From positions 25,880,362 through 25,944,361 of the forward strand of contig CM056376.1 in the NCBI GenBank assembly GCA_029718625.1: a stretch of 64,000 nucleotides of DNA, given 5' to 3'. The notes below the pieces were generated by a model. The model worked only from the letters and a program-made list of their open reading frames with translations, made no database searches and was not told the origin of the DNA. Positions within the stretch are counted from its first letter, which is position 1, and each line of letters starts with the position of its first letter. A program made the position numbers and the translations under genes. This DNA comes from Synaphobranchus kaupii (Eukaryota > Chordata > Actinopteri > Anguilliformes > Synaphobranchidae). Below are positions 39,901 to 52,200 of the stretch, in pieces.

Positions 39901-42900
39901 AGGCACAAACCGTATTATCAGAGAAATATGGTGTCTTTTTGTACCCTTGTGAACATTTGGGCCCTGGTATATATGACAAGAAGGGCTAACTGCAGCTCCT
40001 TCTCTTTATCTGATAATTGCCACTGAGTGAATTGCTCATGCAACGCTCTAAATGCATAACTAGTTCCTAGTGTAGTGCCTAGGCGGAAGTCCTTTTGAAG
40101 TTTGTCCAACGGTAATACCTTGCATCAACGTCTACAGCAAGAACCCACATGCCCCTTTCCCTCCGAATCGATGCGACTGAAAAAAAATAAATGTGACAAA
40201 TCTACTGAGGATGATATCAATATTTGAATAAGCCGGAGCCGTGCGGATCGCAGCCCGGAGGATTTTTTTCTTTTAAAAAAAGCGCTCTATAACATAGTTT
40301 TGAGTAGAGGCAGGGGTTAGGGGCGAAATCTGTGTATCCACTGGGGCGAGGAAAGGCAATGATGTCTGGGTTTAACGTGCGGAGATTTACTGCAAATGAG
40401 CTCATCCATCAGCTGAGGTATGAGAGCGACGCGAGGGCGAGCGAAGACGGATCGGGGAGCGCCGTGCACCGCCCGTCCGCGTGACGAATGAAGGGCTCAT
40501 CCGCCCCCGAAGCTTGCGCCTCACGGCCCCCGAAGGTTTCGCCCTCGCGCCCAATCCGCTGCTCCAGCTAACGTACCCTGTGCGCTGGCCAGAGGGCGAT
40601 CTCTTCCTCTGCTCTCCCCAGAGCCACTCAAACGGGAATAGTGCCTGCCTAAAGTGCCTATCTGTGTATTCGGTGTGGTGTTTCCATGTGTTTTCAGAGA
40701 AAGTTTTTGGGCTTCCTTCAAGCAATCGAGGAATGAAAAATAGCAAGAACATTCGGCGGTTCTGTGGAAAGTTTGTAGGCCTAAGGCTTTCCAAATAAAC
40801 CAGATCTTTGTTTTTTTAAATGTGATTTTATTTTAGAAAGCTCGGAATGGGTGGTCGGCACCAGATCCAGTCGTCAGCACAGCCATCCTAAAACCCACAG
40901 GCCGATGTAAGGTAAGGTTGCATATTGCTAACCATTTCTCATCATCCACCTTCTTGATGTCCGTTTATTGTATGATATACTGTGTTTAGCATGGTGGAAA
41001 AGTATCTGCCATAAGGACTGTTATAGAAATGGAATCTGCCTCAATATATTGTAAATGTGGACTTTATGGAAAGTGTAATGTGTATATTTCACAGAAATAT
41101 AGTATGTTCGAAAAAATTGCAGTATCTGAAAGTAGCAACAATTTGTACATTTGCTCATGTACTGTGATGTGAAGTGCTGTATTTTGGTACTATATTTTAT
41201 TTCAATATATTTGCTGTATGTATATGTTCCATAAGAAGAAATGATCCGATTACCAACAGTTTGATCAATATCTGTCCCGCTGCAGTGCAGTAAGAAATGA
41301 TTAGAGCTGATTGTGTGTCAGGGCTCGTGCATGGCTGTCTGTTTGATTCAGAGAACAAATGGCTGCTTACTTGCTCTCTACTCTTTTATCCTCCTGCAGT
41401 CTGCAATGAGGGAAGATTCAAGAGCCATCAAGAGCCATCTGTGCCACGTAAGGTAAGAACGTTAAGTTATGATTCTGAACGTTAAGGCGAATCGCCGATG
41501 TGGGGGAAAACAGTCTTTGAATATTAATAGGAGGGGGGGAGGGGCACGTTAGCAAACCGATCTGGTGTACTCGTTCCTCACTGTGACACAACAGCTATTT
41601 TTCCTCATGGTTCTAGCTTATGATTTGATTGCCCGTGTGATTACAGTATGTGAAGCAACACTGAGCAAGCTTGTGGTCAATTTTCCGATTGGGCAACTCC
41701 CTCTCAACTTAAAGATTGGTTAGGCAAGAAAGTATGAGCCAGAACCCCCCCCCCCCCCCCCCAACTAAAGGCACCCTAGTCTGACTTATTTTCAATCTGC
41801 AGTCAACCCAGCTGAGTTGTGCAGTCATTGTGTTTGGAGGACCAAGCTTAATGGCTTAATGAGCAGCTCATACAGGCTGACTGAGACGGGGCTGTCAGTG
41901 CTTCAGTGCTGTGGCCAGTTAGGTGCACCTGGGGGGTATACTACAAAGCAGGATTAATGACTTAGCTGTATAACTGCACTGAGTGAAACCTGGAACAGCT
42001 GTTCTCACTTCAGTCCATGTTCCAGATTTTGGAGGCTTCCGGGTTTTACTCAGCGCAGTTATCCAGCTAACTCTGTAATCCTGCTTTGTTGTATACTAGT
42101 ATAACCCCCAGGTCTCCGGAGCACGAGGCACGTCACTGCACCGAGAACAAGTGCCTCAGCAGGGCAGCCCACCCGACAGCCCCCCGCGAACGTCTCACAC
42201 TTTGAATGCAAGTCCCGTTTATGACTCCTCCGTACAGCGCCGCTGTAAAGAGAGCACGAGCGCTGGAGCTTTATCGCACACCTGCTGTGCTCCCATTGTC
42301 AGAATAGCATTTATGACAGGATCGTAAATAGACCGAGTGAAGCCGGGGAGTGTTTGGCGAAGGCCCTGTTTATGGTGGTCTTTACTGTCAGTTCTTCATA
42401 TAGACACACGCACATAGCGAGGCTGGCGAGGCGCTTTGAGCATTCACAATACACAGGCGTGGCGTTCGGTGGTTGACTTGAGTGAAGGGTAAATCTAAGC
42501 CTCTCCTCTCATTTAGAGGCCGGTGATGATGAAGGAAGCAGCCCTCGCGTTAGTTATTCTCCGGCACCATCTGCGCAATACAAATCGCGTCCGTAATTGC
42601 GTCTGTAAATCAGACGAAGTGGACGTGCCGCAGGCGTTGAGCTAGTCTGATGGGCAAACGTGGCTTCATAACCTCATCCGTCACGCGTCGCGAGGTGGCC
42701 CGTTATGAAGACGTTTATCGCAGATTTTCTTGCGAAAACGACGCGCCGCCGTCTCCCGAGTTCAAGAAGGGCTTTCTGTTGTACGTTTAATGGCGGCGTT
42801 AAATCACTGGCTGCGCAGAGGCTTCAAGCTGATATTCTGCCATTCTCGCAGCGAAGTGCACCCAAAGGAATTATTTCTTATTCTGCAGGAATATTTACGG

Positions 42901-45900
42901 CATCAAATCGGCCTGGATAAACTCAGCGGGAGCCTGCTTCCTCACTTCAACAAATAGAAACTTTCTGCCAATCGGCCGTTAATATGAAGGACAGGAAGCC
43001 TGATGTCTCACAGAACTTTAGTATTAAGAAAACACACTATGAATATTTATATGACAGCTTTCATAGAAATATGACAAGCGATAATGATATTTTGATAGAA
43101 TAAGGCCTTGGATCTGTTAGGAGTGTATGATTTAGGAGTTTGCTCATCCAGAACATTGTGAGCAGTTGAGAATTCAATCTCGCAAGTGCTGCTGTATTTT
43201 GAGGCCATAATTTGCTTGTTTGTTCATAAAAAGTAATGAAAGCATTTTGCCAATCTTTCCCTCATTGAACTAACCATATTCCATATCCATGCCTTGTTTT
43301 GCGTTTGAAATTGCTATAAGTTTGAGTACTTTAACAGTTTTTGAATACTATTTAAATTTTTTTTAACTTGTGGCTGATTTATTTAGTTAGTTTTTAATGC
43401 CGAGAGCAAAATTTTTTCAACCAGACCCCAGGTGAGGTTCAACTTAACTTAACTTGCACAGCTTTGGCATTTTATTTTTTTTAAACTATTATCCATTTGT
43501 ACACCTGGATATATACTGAAATGATGCAGGTTAAGTACCTTGCTCAAGGGTAGCCTACAACATCTCAGCTGGGAATCAAACCTGCAAACTTTAGGTTACA
43601 AGGCCAGTTCCTCTGTGCTCCTAGCTGAGGCCAGCAGTGTTTGCCACTGATAATAAACTGCAGAATTTAACACTGAAGTGCAGAAGGGCAGAGCGGGTCA
43701 GAGACTGGGCGTGCTCCATGTCATTTCCTTGTCATTTAGCGGGCGGGGCAGTGCTAGGTGGGAGGGCTGGAAGGTTAGGGGCAGAGCCAGAAAATCACTG
43801 GGTGGACTGGTTTTGCAGGGGGCCTTCTGACCATGACCGAATGGGCGTGTCCTGCACTCGTTTTGCACAAAAAGCAGCCGCCGGGCATTGTCGCTTCGTC
43901 CGCTAAAAACATTAAGGGGAAAGTCGACGAAGCACTTGCAAATGCCGTCTGACGCCAACGAGAGGTTCCAAATGAGCCATGCTGATTTTTTGGATTTGGT
44001 TATGGTGCACGCTGCTGATTAGGGTGCCCGTTTATACTGGATTCCAGCAGCGAGCTTTTCCCTCGCCCGCCACGTGATAGCCCGAGATGGTCAAAAGGAG
44101 TCCACCCACTGTCAGGCTCCGTGCGCACTTCTGGTTTGGTTTCCCGAGGAGAAGGGAGGGAGAGGGGGAACATTATTCTCGGTCCAGATTCCCGGTTCAG
44201 TAATCCCAAGTCAGCTCAGGCAATGAGTCAATGTTAATGCACTGGATGTAGCATGACTGCAGTGCAGATGGACTGCATGGGAAGTCGGTTATCTTTGTAT
44301 GCAACCTCCCCTCAAACACCCCCCCCGCCCCCCCCCCCCCCCCCACAGCTTAAAGCTGTTGAAGTGACTTACAGGGTTACTGAATTCATACATTAGTTCC
44401 ACTGAATCTCTGACTCTGTTTTCACCCTAAATTTCAGTGGAATCGGCCGTTTATGCACCAAGAACAAATCGGGGGATTGCGAATAATTCTTCAAAGAAAG
44501 CCGGGTGTCCTAAAAAGTGACCTCGTAACCTCCTGTCATCGTTCGGTTTATCTGTCTGTAATAGGCTCCGTCCCGTGGCGGCTCAGTGTAATTCCTTCAC
44601 CCGAAAAACTGTCCCGGAGAAGGAGGACAGGCGCCGAAGGTCCCCACTTTTTGTTTGTATTAGACAGACAAGCAGGCCTGATTTACAGTTTAGTTTAGAG
44701 GCAGTGCCAAGAAAGAGTAAAAGTCATGCTGACGCAGGGCAGCTTACAAGAAGCCTTCTTTTGGATGTGAATAATTCAGAACGCTGGCTGACATTTGTGA
44801 CTAAGCACCCCCACTCCAAAAAAACCGCCGCTGCACTTTATGTTAATATGGCGGTACATTGTTGTGTAATATGTTTACCAGGCCAAATCGGGGCAGTATT
44901 GAGAGGAGGCGTGCAGACAAGGAAAATATATGTTGATGGATGTGGATAGCAGGATGCTGAGCGAACACCTGAAACTGAGACCGTTCCTACGCAGCACAGA
45001 GGCCCCACTGGCTCTATGACTCCACTTACCAGCAGCCAACACATGCCTTTTGTTGCCTGGAGACGAGCAGCCAATTACGGTCAGAGATGTTTAGTAAATT
45101 TCCTTCACCGAACCCCACGGGAGAAACAACTGTTTTTTTTTGTTTTTTTCCCCTCTTAACACGATTATTCCTTTATTCTGAAATTACAACTTGAAATGAC
45201 AACAATCTCGATGTTGTGTACCACTTTACGGACAGGCACTATTCCCAGCGCTTTGTTAATTGCTTAATTTTGGGTTGAATCCCACCCATTAACCTCTTCC
45301 TATGCCCAGGGGGATTTACGGTTTAAAATGAAATGAGTCAGGAACCAGTGGTATTGGTTCGAGGTCTTATTGGATTTTGGACTGAGGTTCATCAGTTAAA
45401 ATACTGGCACTGGTCAACCTTACTGGATAATCTGATAAAAAATTGTCTTGTCCTTTCTTTCTTCTATTTTTCTTGCGAGGCGACAGTGCTGACCACTACA
45501 CCGCCATGCCGCCTCGTGAGGAGGGTTTTTTGAGGCCGGCACCAGAGATTGGATTTGGCTGCTCTCATTAGAGAGCTCTCAGAATCAAGGAAATCTCTAC
45601 AGCACTTAGGCTGAAACAGAGCAGGGCAAGTTATGATTCAGGAAAATAAAATGCTTTCCAAAAATGTTTTCCAAACGAGCAAACCAGCAGAAAATAATAC
45701 ATCCATGATTAATGCACTTAATTTTTTGGCAAGACATCTGTTGGAAATATTGTAATCTAGCCACTTGTTATAAATGACAATTAATGATTCAAATAGCAAG
45801 GGACTTGACACGCTGGCGGTTGTTTTTATTCATTCTTTGCTAATGAAACATTAACTTCAAGGAAATTACTGGAAAAGGAACACTTGCATAACAAGAAATA

Positions 45901-47552
45901 AGACCCGTAATCTCCAGTGATGAATAGTTTTCATACTTTAAATTTCCTTATTGGACATTCCATTTTAAATTATCAACACTTTGAATTTCTTTTTTTAACC
46001 TTTGAACTCACTCAAATGGGCTTTGTATGTGAAATGTGATAAAGCCTAGATCCTAATGTACTGTGTATATCTGATACGTTTTCCTGTTGTTACCACCATT
46101 GGTTTTGACACTGGATTGATATACGGTGTGGTACAGTCACTGATGTATAGTAGACTGTAAGGCAAACCCAGCAAATTCATCTGCTGGCCACTTGATTCAC
46201 AATCTTGCTTATGAGAACATAAAATCCGTAACTCTGCTCATAGCCCAGTGATTACTAATATCATGTAGGAATCAAATATGAACTGAAATGCGTATATGAT
46301 AATATAAACAAATGTAACATTTCCTTATATTTTTGAGCAATGATAAGTATAAGCTATAATGATAAGATATTTTTTTTCTAGTTCATGAAAATGTTTTATT
46401 TTTATACAATGTCTTTACCGCAGACCTGTTTTTATAGCTCTTCTCAAATACAGAACAATGTGTGTGTGTGTGTGTGTGTGTGCGAGTGCGTATGCATATG
46501 TGTGTGCACATTTGGTGTGTGTATTTGTTTTCAAATGTAGTAGCTCCATTTTGTCTTTTATGTGAGGGGTTGATTGTATTTCAGATACAATGGGTACAAT
46601 AGACTGGTCTTGTATTTTATTTGTCTATGTTGGATAGAGTGATGTTACATTTGTGCATGCATCAAACTCACTGTCATCATTATGAGCTCAGTGAATAATG
46701 CATACACAATCCAGCGTAATATTAAAGTCCTTATCGGCGCCGACATTTGCTACTCAAGGCACTTTGTTTGGAGGGCGTTACCGTGTACTCATGGGGCAAC
46801 TGCTTGAGGTTGGCAGTTAACTGATATTTACCCTTCTTGCAAACGCTGTTAAATATAAAATAATTTCTCCTCTTGTTGGAGTTACCTGTTATTAAGGTCA
46901 CACCTTTACCTCAGGCAATGTGAAAATAAATGACCGCATATCCACGAGACCTTTTTTCCCTCCCAGTACGGATTTAAGTTGAGAACTGCTTGAGATCAAA
47001 GGGGGCACACATTTAATTTTCAATATGCAGTTTGTCCTGCGTTTTGGCTGTCCTCTTCGTCCGCGTTAATGTTCCATCTACAGAAGCACGTGTACAGCAT
47101 GAAGCGTTTATCGGAAATGTCCTAAAAACCTTCTGGAAAATTCCGTGAGCGGTTGCCACTTGGTTATGGGCCTGTCACGGAGAGTCCAGGAGTTCTGTCG
47201 CGGTCTGGCACAGTTGTTTAAGCTGCTCCCGGTCTCACTCGAACCCCAGTTCAGTTAGCCAACACCCCTCTTCTTACTGTCTCTCGTTGTCTCTCGGTGT
47301 GAGTAGCACTTCGTTCACTTGTCGGTTTTTGCAACGTGCCTCGTAGCCTTGATCTACAGCCCCCCATCCCCCCCCCCCCCCCATCCCCCCCCCCCCCCCC
47401 CCCACCCCGCTCCTGTGATACGTCTCCAGCCATCAGTCATCCAGCCAATCACAAGCAGCCTCCAGGTGGAGATGCACAGTCACACATGGTAGCCTCTGGT
47501 AACCAACTGATTTGAAAGGGAAAAAAATTTCCAAATGTAAAATGATTGCCGA

Positions 47553-47602
<50 letters not shown>

Positions 47603-49196
47603 TGTGTGTGTGAGAGAGCGTGCATTTGTCTGTGTGTGTCACCATGCCTGTCCATGCAAGTCACTAATTTACACTGGGGTGTAGATGTACCAAAATTTGC
47701 ATAGGGTCTAAAAACAAGCAAACGAGATTTGCGAGGGGGGCTGCGGACTGGAGCTAAATTGTTGTAATGAAGCGATTATTCTGCCTGTGTCAGACACTGT
47801 GTCAGACATTTCTCAGTATCTCATTAAAATCCTTATTTTAGGGGAGGGGATATGATTTTAGGCCGCTGCCGTTGGGATAGATGGCTCATTCCGCACAGCC
47901 CTGATTTATGGTCATAATTGTATTTTCTTTGACACTGAAGCATGCGCTGCTCATTTGTATTTGTCCCACACGTCATAAGCGGCGCCATTTCGACAGGATC
48001 TCTCCCTTTCCAGCTCTCCCTAGCAACGCGAGAACGGGTGGAACCGTACTGAATGTTCTCCCAGCTCTCCCTAGCGATGGGAGAATGGGCGGATACCATA
48101 CGAAACATTTTCCCCCCTCAGCTCTCCCTAGTAACGTGAGAATGGATGGAACCGTACTGAACGTTTCCCAGCTCTCCATAGAACTCTGTAGTCCCCGCTC
48201 CCTCCTATCCCTGACTGGTCCCCAGAAGACTGCCGGAAGCCATTAACTGCCCCACTTCGGGATCTTTCAGTCACCCTTATGATGGCGGCGGAGCGAACGT
48301 GGCCATTGCAACTTGTTGCTCTTCTTTGTTGTTGTAGCCGACCAGTGCCGGCACTACATTCGTAGGTAACGTAAAGTATCGCTACCGCTGCTGTACTTCC
48401 ACAGAGAATATAGGTCAGCACAAAGTAAAGGATTCAACGATAGTTTGACTTCAAAAATGAGGGTATAAACACTCAAAATAACCCAGATAGACTGTCGTCA
48501 TATTTTATTTGCTTTGGGTGCACTGTGGAGTGTTTAAGTGCATTTGGTAGTGGATGCTATGGTTACCATAGAGTTGTGTTAGCATTAGCAACGTGTGTAT
48601 GTCCAAAAGAAGGGACAGCATGGAATTAGCTGAAAATGGTTTCCATCAATCAACTACATCATGGGTAAGTCGTAATTGAGACATTATGTCCAAAATTCAG
48701 AACTATCCCTTTAACATAAACTTAAATAAAGTCCTCATATTTAGTATTTGGTTACATATCCTTTGCATGCCATGACTTTCTGATGTCTGTGACCCAACAA
48801 CCGGAAAAGACTTTATAGCTTATTTTCTGATGTCAATAAGCTGTCAATTACACTGGAACAGTATGGATCACATGGTTGGCTAAATGGCTGTAAGTCATCA
48901 AGGGTCTGAGGTATCAAACAAGCCTCAAACCATCACTCTGCTGTGAGATATACAGTAGATATGGATGATCACTTTAAGGGTTTCTTCTCCTGACTTTTTT
49001 TCCATAGAGTTCAATAGGAAAATAAGTGAGGAAAACAACCCTTAAAGTGATCCATCCATATCTACTGCATATCTGGCAGCTGAGTAATGGCTTGAGGCTT
49101 GTTTGATACCTCAGAGCCTTGAAGACTTACAGCCATTTAGACAACTATGTGTCTATCCATCCATACTGTTCCAGTGTAATTTACAGCTTAATCTAG

Positions 49197-49227
<31 letters not shown>

Positions 49228-52200
49228 CAATTCCCATGGAGATTCATTCAAATGCAGAGAGGTTATAGTAACTCTTGTAAGAGTATCAGAAAATAAGATA
49301 TCAAGAGTCTTTTGATGTTGTTGGGTCACAGACATCAGGAATTTATGGCATGCAAAGCATATGTAACCAAATATTAAATATTGAGGACTTTATTTAAGTT
49401 TATGTTAATTTGTCCAATTATTTTTTCATCCCCTAAAATGGGGGACACTGTTCCATTTCAAATCCAATGTTCTGGAATACAGAGCCAAAACAACAAAAAT
49501 TGTGTCACTGCTCTCAAACTTTTGGTCCCCACTGTATATGTGATACAAAGTCCATTATATACTCACCACCACATTTAAATCAAATTTGAATTGTATAATT
49601 AACAGAGTTTGAGAAACACAACTACACTACCCTGAATCCCCGGTCACACATCGCCGACTAGCTATTGCTAGCTAACGCAATAGCTACCGGGCAGCCACTC
49701 TGCTAGCTAAAATGGCTATCATTTTGTCTTATTGTGGAAGTGAAACTAAGAGTATCACCAAGGCCGAGAATCACTATCAATCTGGCTATGTTGAAAGTGT
49801 CAGATTTATGGCTTTAACTTCAGCAGTGGTGGTGAGCAAGTGAGTAGACCGGATGTTGTAGTCGTTTTGGTTGTTTTTTTGAAAACGTGTTTGTTTTTTT
49901 ATTTGTTGAACATCATTTCAAATTATGATAGATTTTTTAATTATAATATAAATTATTTTAAAATGTGACAACCCCTCTCTTGGGTGTTTTGAACGTGTAG
50001 CTGCCTGAATATGGAAAATAAATATTTTCAGTCCATTGACTCCCATTGTAGTTTTTCTGAAAAGTGGCACCAGATGTTTGTCACCAAAGTGGGCGGGACT
50101 ACGGAGCTCTATAGTGACAGGAGAACAGACGGAACCGTACTGAATGTTCTCCCAGCTCTCCCTAGCGACGGGAGAACGGACAGAACCATACTGAACATTC
50201 TCTCAGCTCTCCCTAGCGACGGGAGAATGGACGGAGACCGTATTAAACATTTCAAGTCGCATGTTGTTTTCAGGGGCGCCTTGGATCGGACACATTCACG
50301 ATTGAACTTTAATTGATGTGTCCCTTCCCCAGGAGACTTATGTCAGGTGTCATGCAAGGAAGGGGGTACTTCCCACCTCCTTCAGCGGGAGGAGCAGGAG
50401 CTGCAGGAGGCGCGTAAGAGGGAGCAGAGGAAGAGGGAGGAGAAACAACGCACTGAGGTGCCAGCCCCCCTGTTACGACTCGGACAGCGACACAGAGAGG
50501 TGCAGATATCCTCTTCTATATCTACGTCTCTATCCAGATCTGTCTGGATCAAATTACATTGCATTCATTTTGTGGCTCTTATCCTGAGATTGTGTTTTGT
50601 TTTAATTAGTTTGACCCATGGGACACGAGAAAAAGTCCTACAGATTACTAACAATTTCACCAATATTCAGAACAAAATTGTTCTTTCATATGGAACATGA
50701 GTCATTGAACATACTCTGGGATTTGTAGTTTTTTTTTTTGTTGTTGCAATTTTTTTGACGTGCATTTTTGGAAAGTCTTTCTAAAATGTACTCAAACCTG
50801 GTCTGATCTATATCTATAGATATCTAGGACATTTGTCTCCTCTTTCTATTTTTAATGAGGGCATACAGAGCCCTACCCTTGGAATTGTCCCCTTGCTTTG
50901 TGCAGATCAGGGATCTGAATGCCATGAGACTAGGGATGTTATGAATTATAGAAGTAGAGCCCTTTGTTTGATAAACTTATTGTGAGGGGTTCTTTTCAGT
51001 GCGGTCCCCTCTGAAAGCCCCCACGGGGCCGCCATCTCTGCAGGAGGAAGCTGGGCATCCACGGGACGCGTGCGACGAAAGAAGCTTCCGGCAGCGCGAC
51101 CTTTCACCCCGGTTTACCACTCGCTGAGCTCTCCGCAGCTGGGCTCGGTAGCATTGTGAGTTGCCACAAAACTGTCATCCTGCTTTTTTAGCATCTAAAA
51201 CTAGCCTAACAGCAGATTGAGGTCACCCTTAGCGGGTAAAAGCTGCATCTAAAAAGCCGTTTATGAACGTGTTGGTGATGCATTTACAATAAAGAGACCT
51301 TTCTACCGCCTTTCTACCACCTTTCTACCTTTCTACACTGCTGCTGTACCCTTGAGCAAGGTACTTAACCTGAATTACTTCAGTATATATATCCAGTGTA
51401 TAAATGGATAAATGTAAAAAAAACTAAATGCTGAAAAAAGTTCTGGAACATTCTGGATAAGAGCATCTGCTAAATGCCTGTAATGTAATGTAATGAAATG
51501 AAAGGGTAGAGCTGCATAGAAGCATGAAGACGGCTCTTGGTTTGTTTATTTTCTGGCATTTTGAAATGGCTGCCGCTCGCCACGACTGGGCATTCTCTCT
51601 CCCTGTGGGACGTTTGTCTGACGGGAAGCTTTGCACCTGCTTGACAGGTGGTAGAACTGATTGTGAAGGAACCCCCCCCCCCCCCCCCCACATCGAAGCC
51701 CTCCGAATGAAACATTGCAGGTTGATTTTGCGAGCCGGGTCGAATTCAGCCGTGAACAGTGACGAAATGATCGGATTGGCTTGTCCTGTGGTGCCTGCTG
51801 GACTGTGTTGTTAAAAACACATCTTAAATGTTTAATCTTAAAATTCTTACCCCCCCCCCAAATCCTGGTCAGCCTCTGCAGCTCATTGCGGGCCTCACAT
51901 CTGTTATACCAAACGGCATTTTAGGCACTATTTTACGCTCATGGAAAACCGATTCATTTGTTAATTCTGCATATTCAGTGCAACATTTTTATGGATTTAT
52001 GGACACAATTGAGTCAGGGAACACGATTCACTTATGGACTCGCACCTACCAAAACCAATCGCTCATTGCACGGGGCTTTTTTTTGTATTTTTGTGTCAAT
52101 CTCTGAGCTAATTACAGGCACTTATCTTTTCCATTCCGTACTGCAGCAGCCCTGTGTTATCTTAGCCTCGGCAAGACCTTCCACACAAAACAAATTTCAC

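Larger units (their letters stand above)
36521..50332 (+). other. CCDC60 intron 1
   Basis: About 13.8 kb. It holds a pure (CT)n tract, imperfect repeats near 38.3 kb, a MITE at 41.9 kb, dispersed repeats, several poly-C runs (41745-41762, 44319-44345, 47368-47403), CA/GT tracts, two arrays of a 55-bp unit and a 698-bp palindrome. No other gene is recognised. The frames here are short and without homology. Confidence 0.6.

Noticed and set aside
37409..45533. Several frames of 60-130 codons in CCDC60 intron 1
   Set aside because: No recognisable domain, no splice context and no consistent composition. Treated as chance frames.
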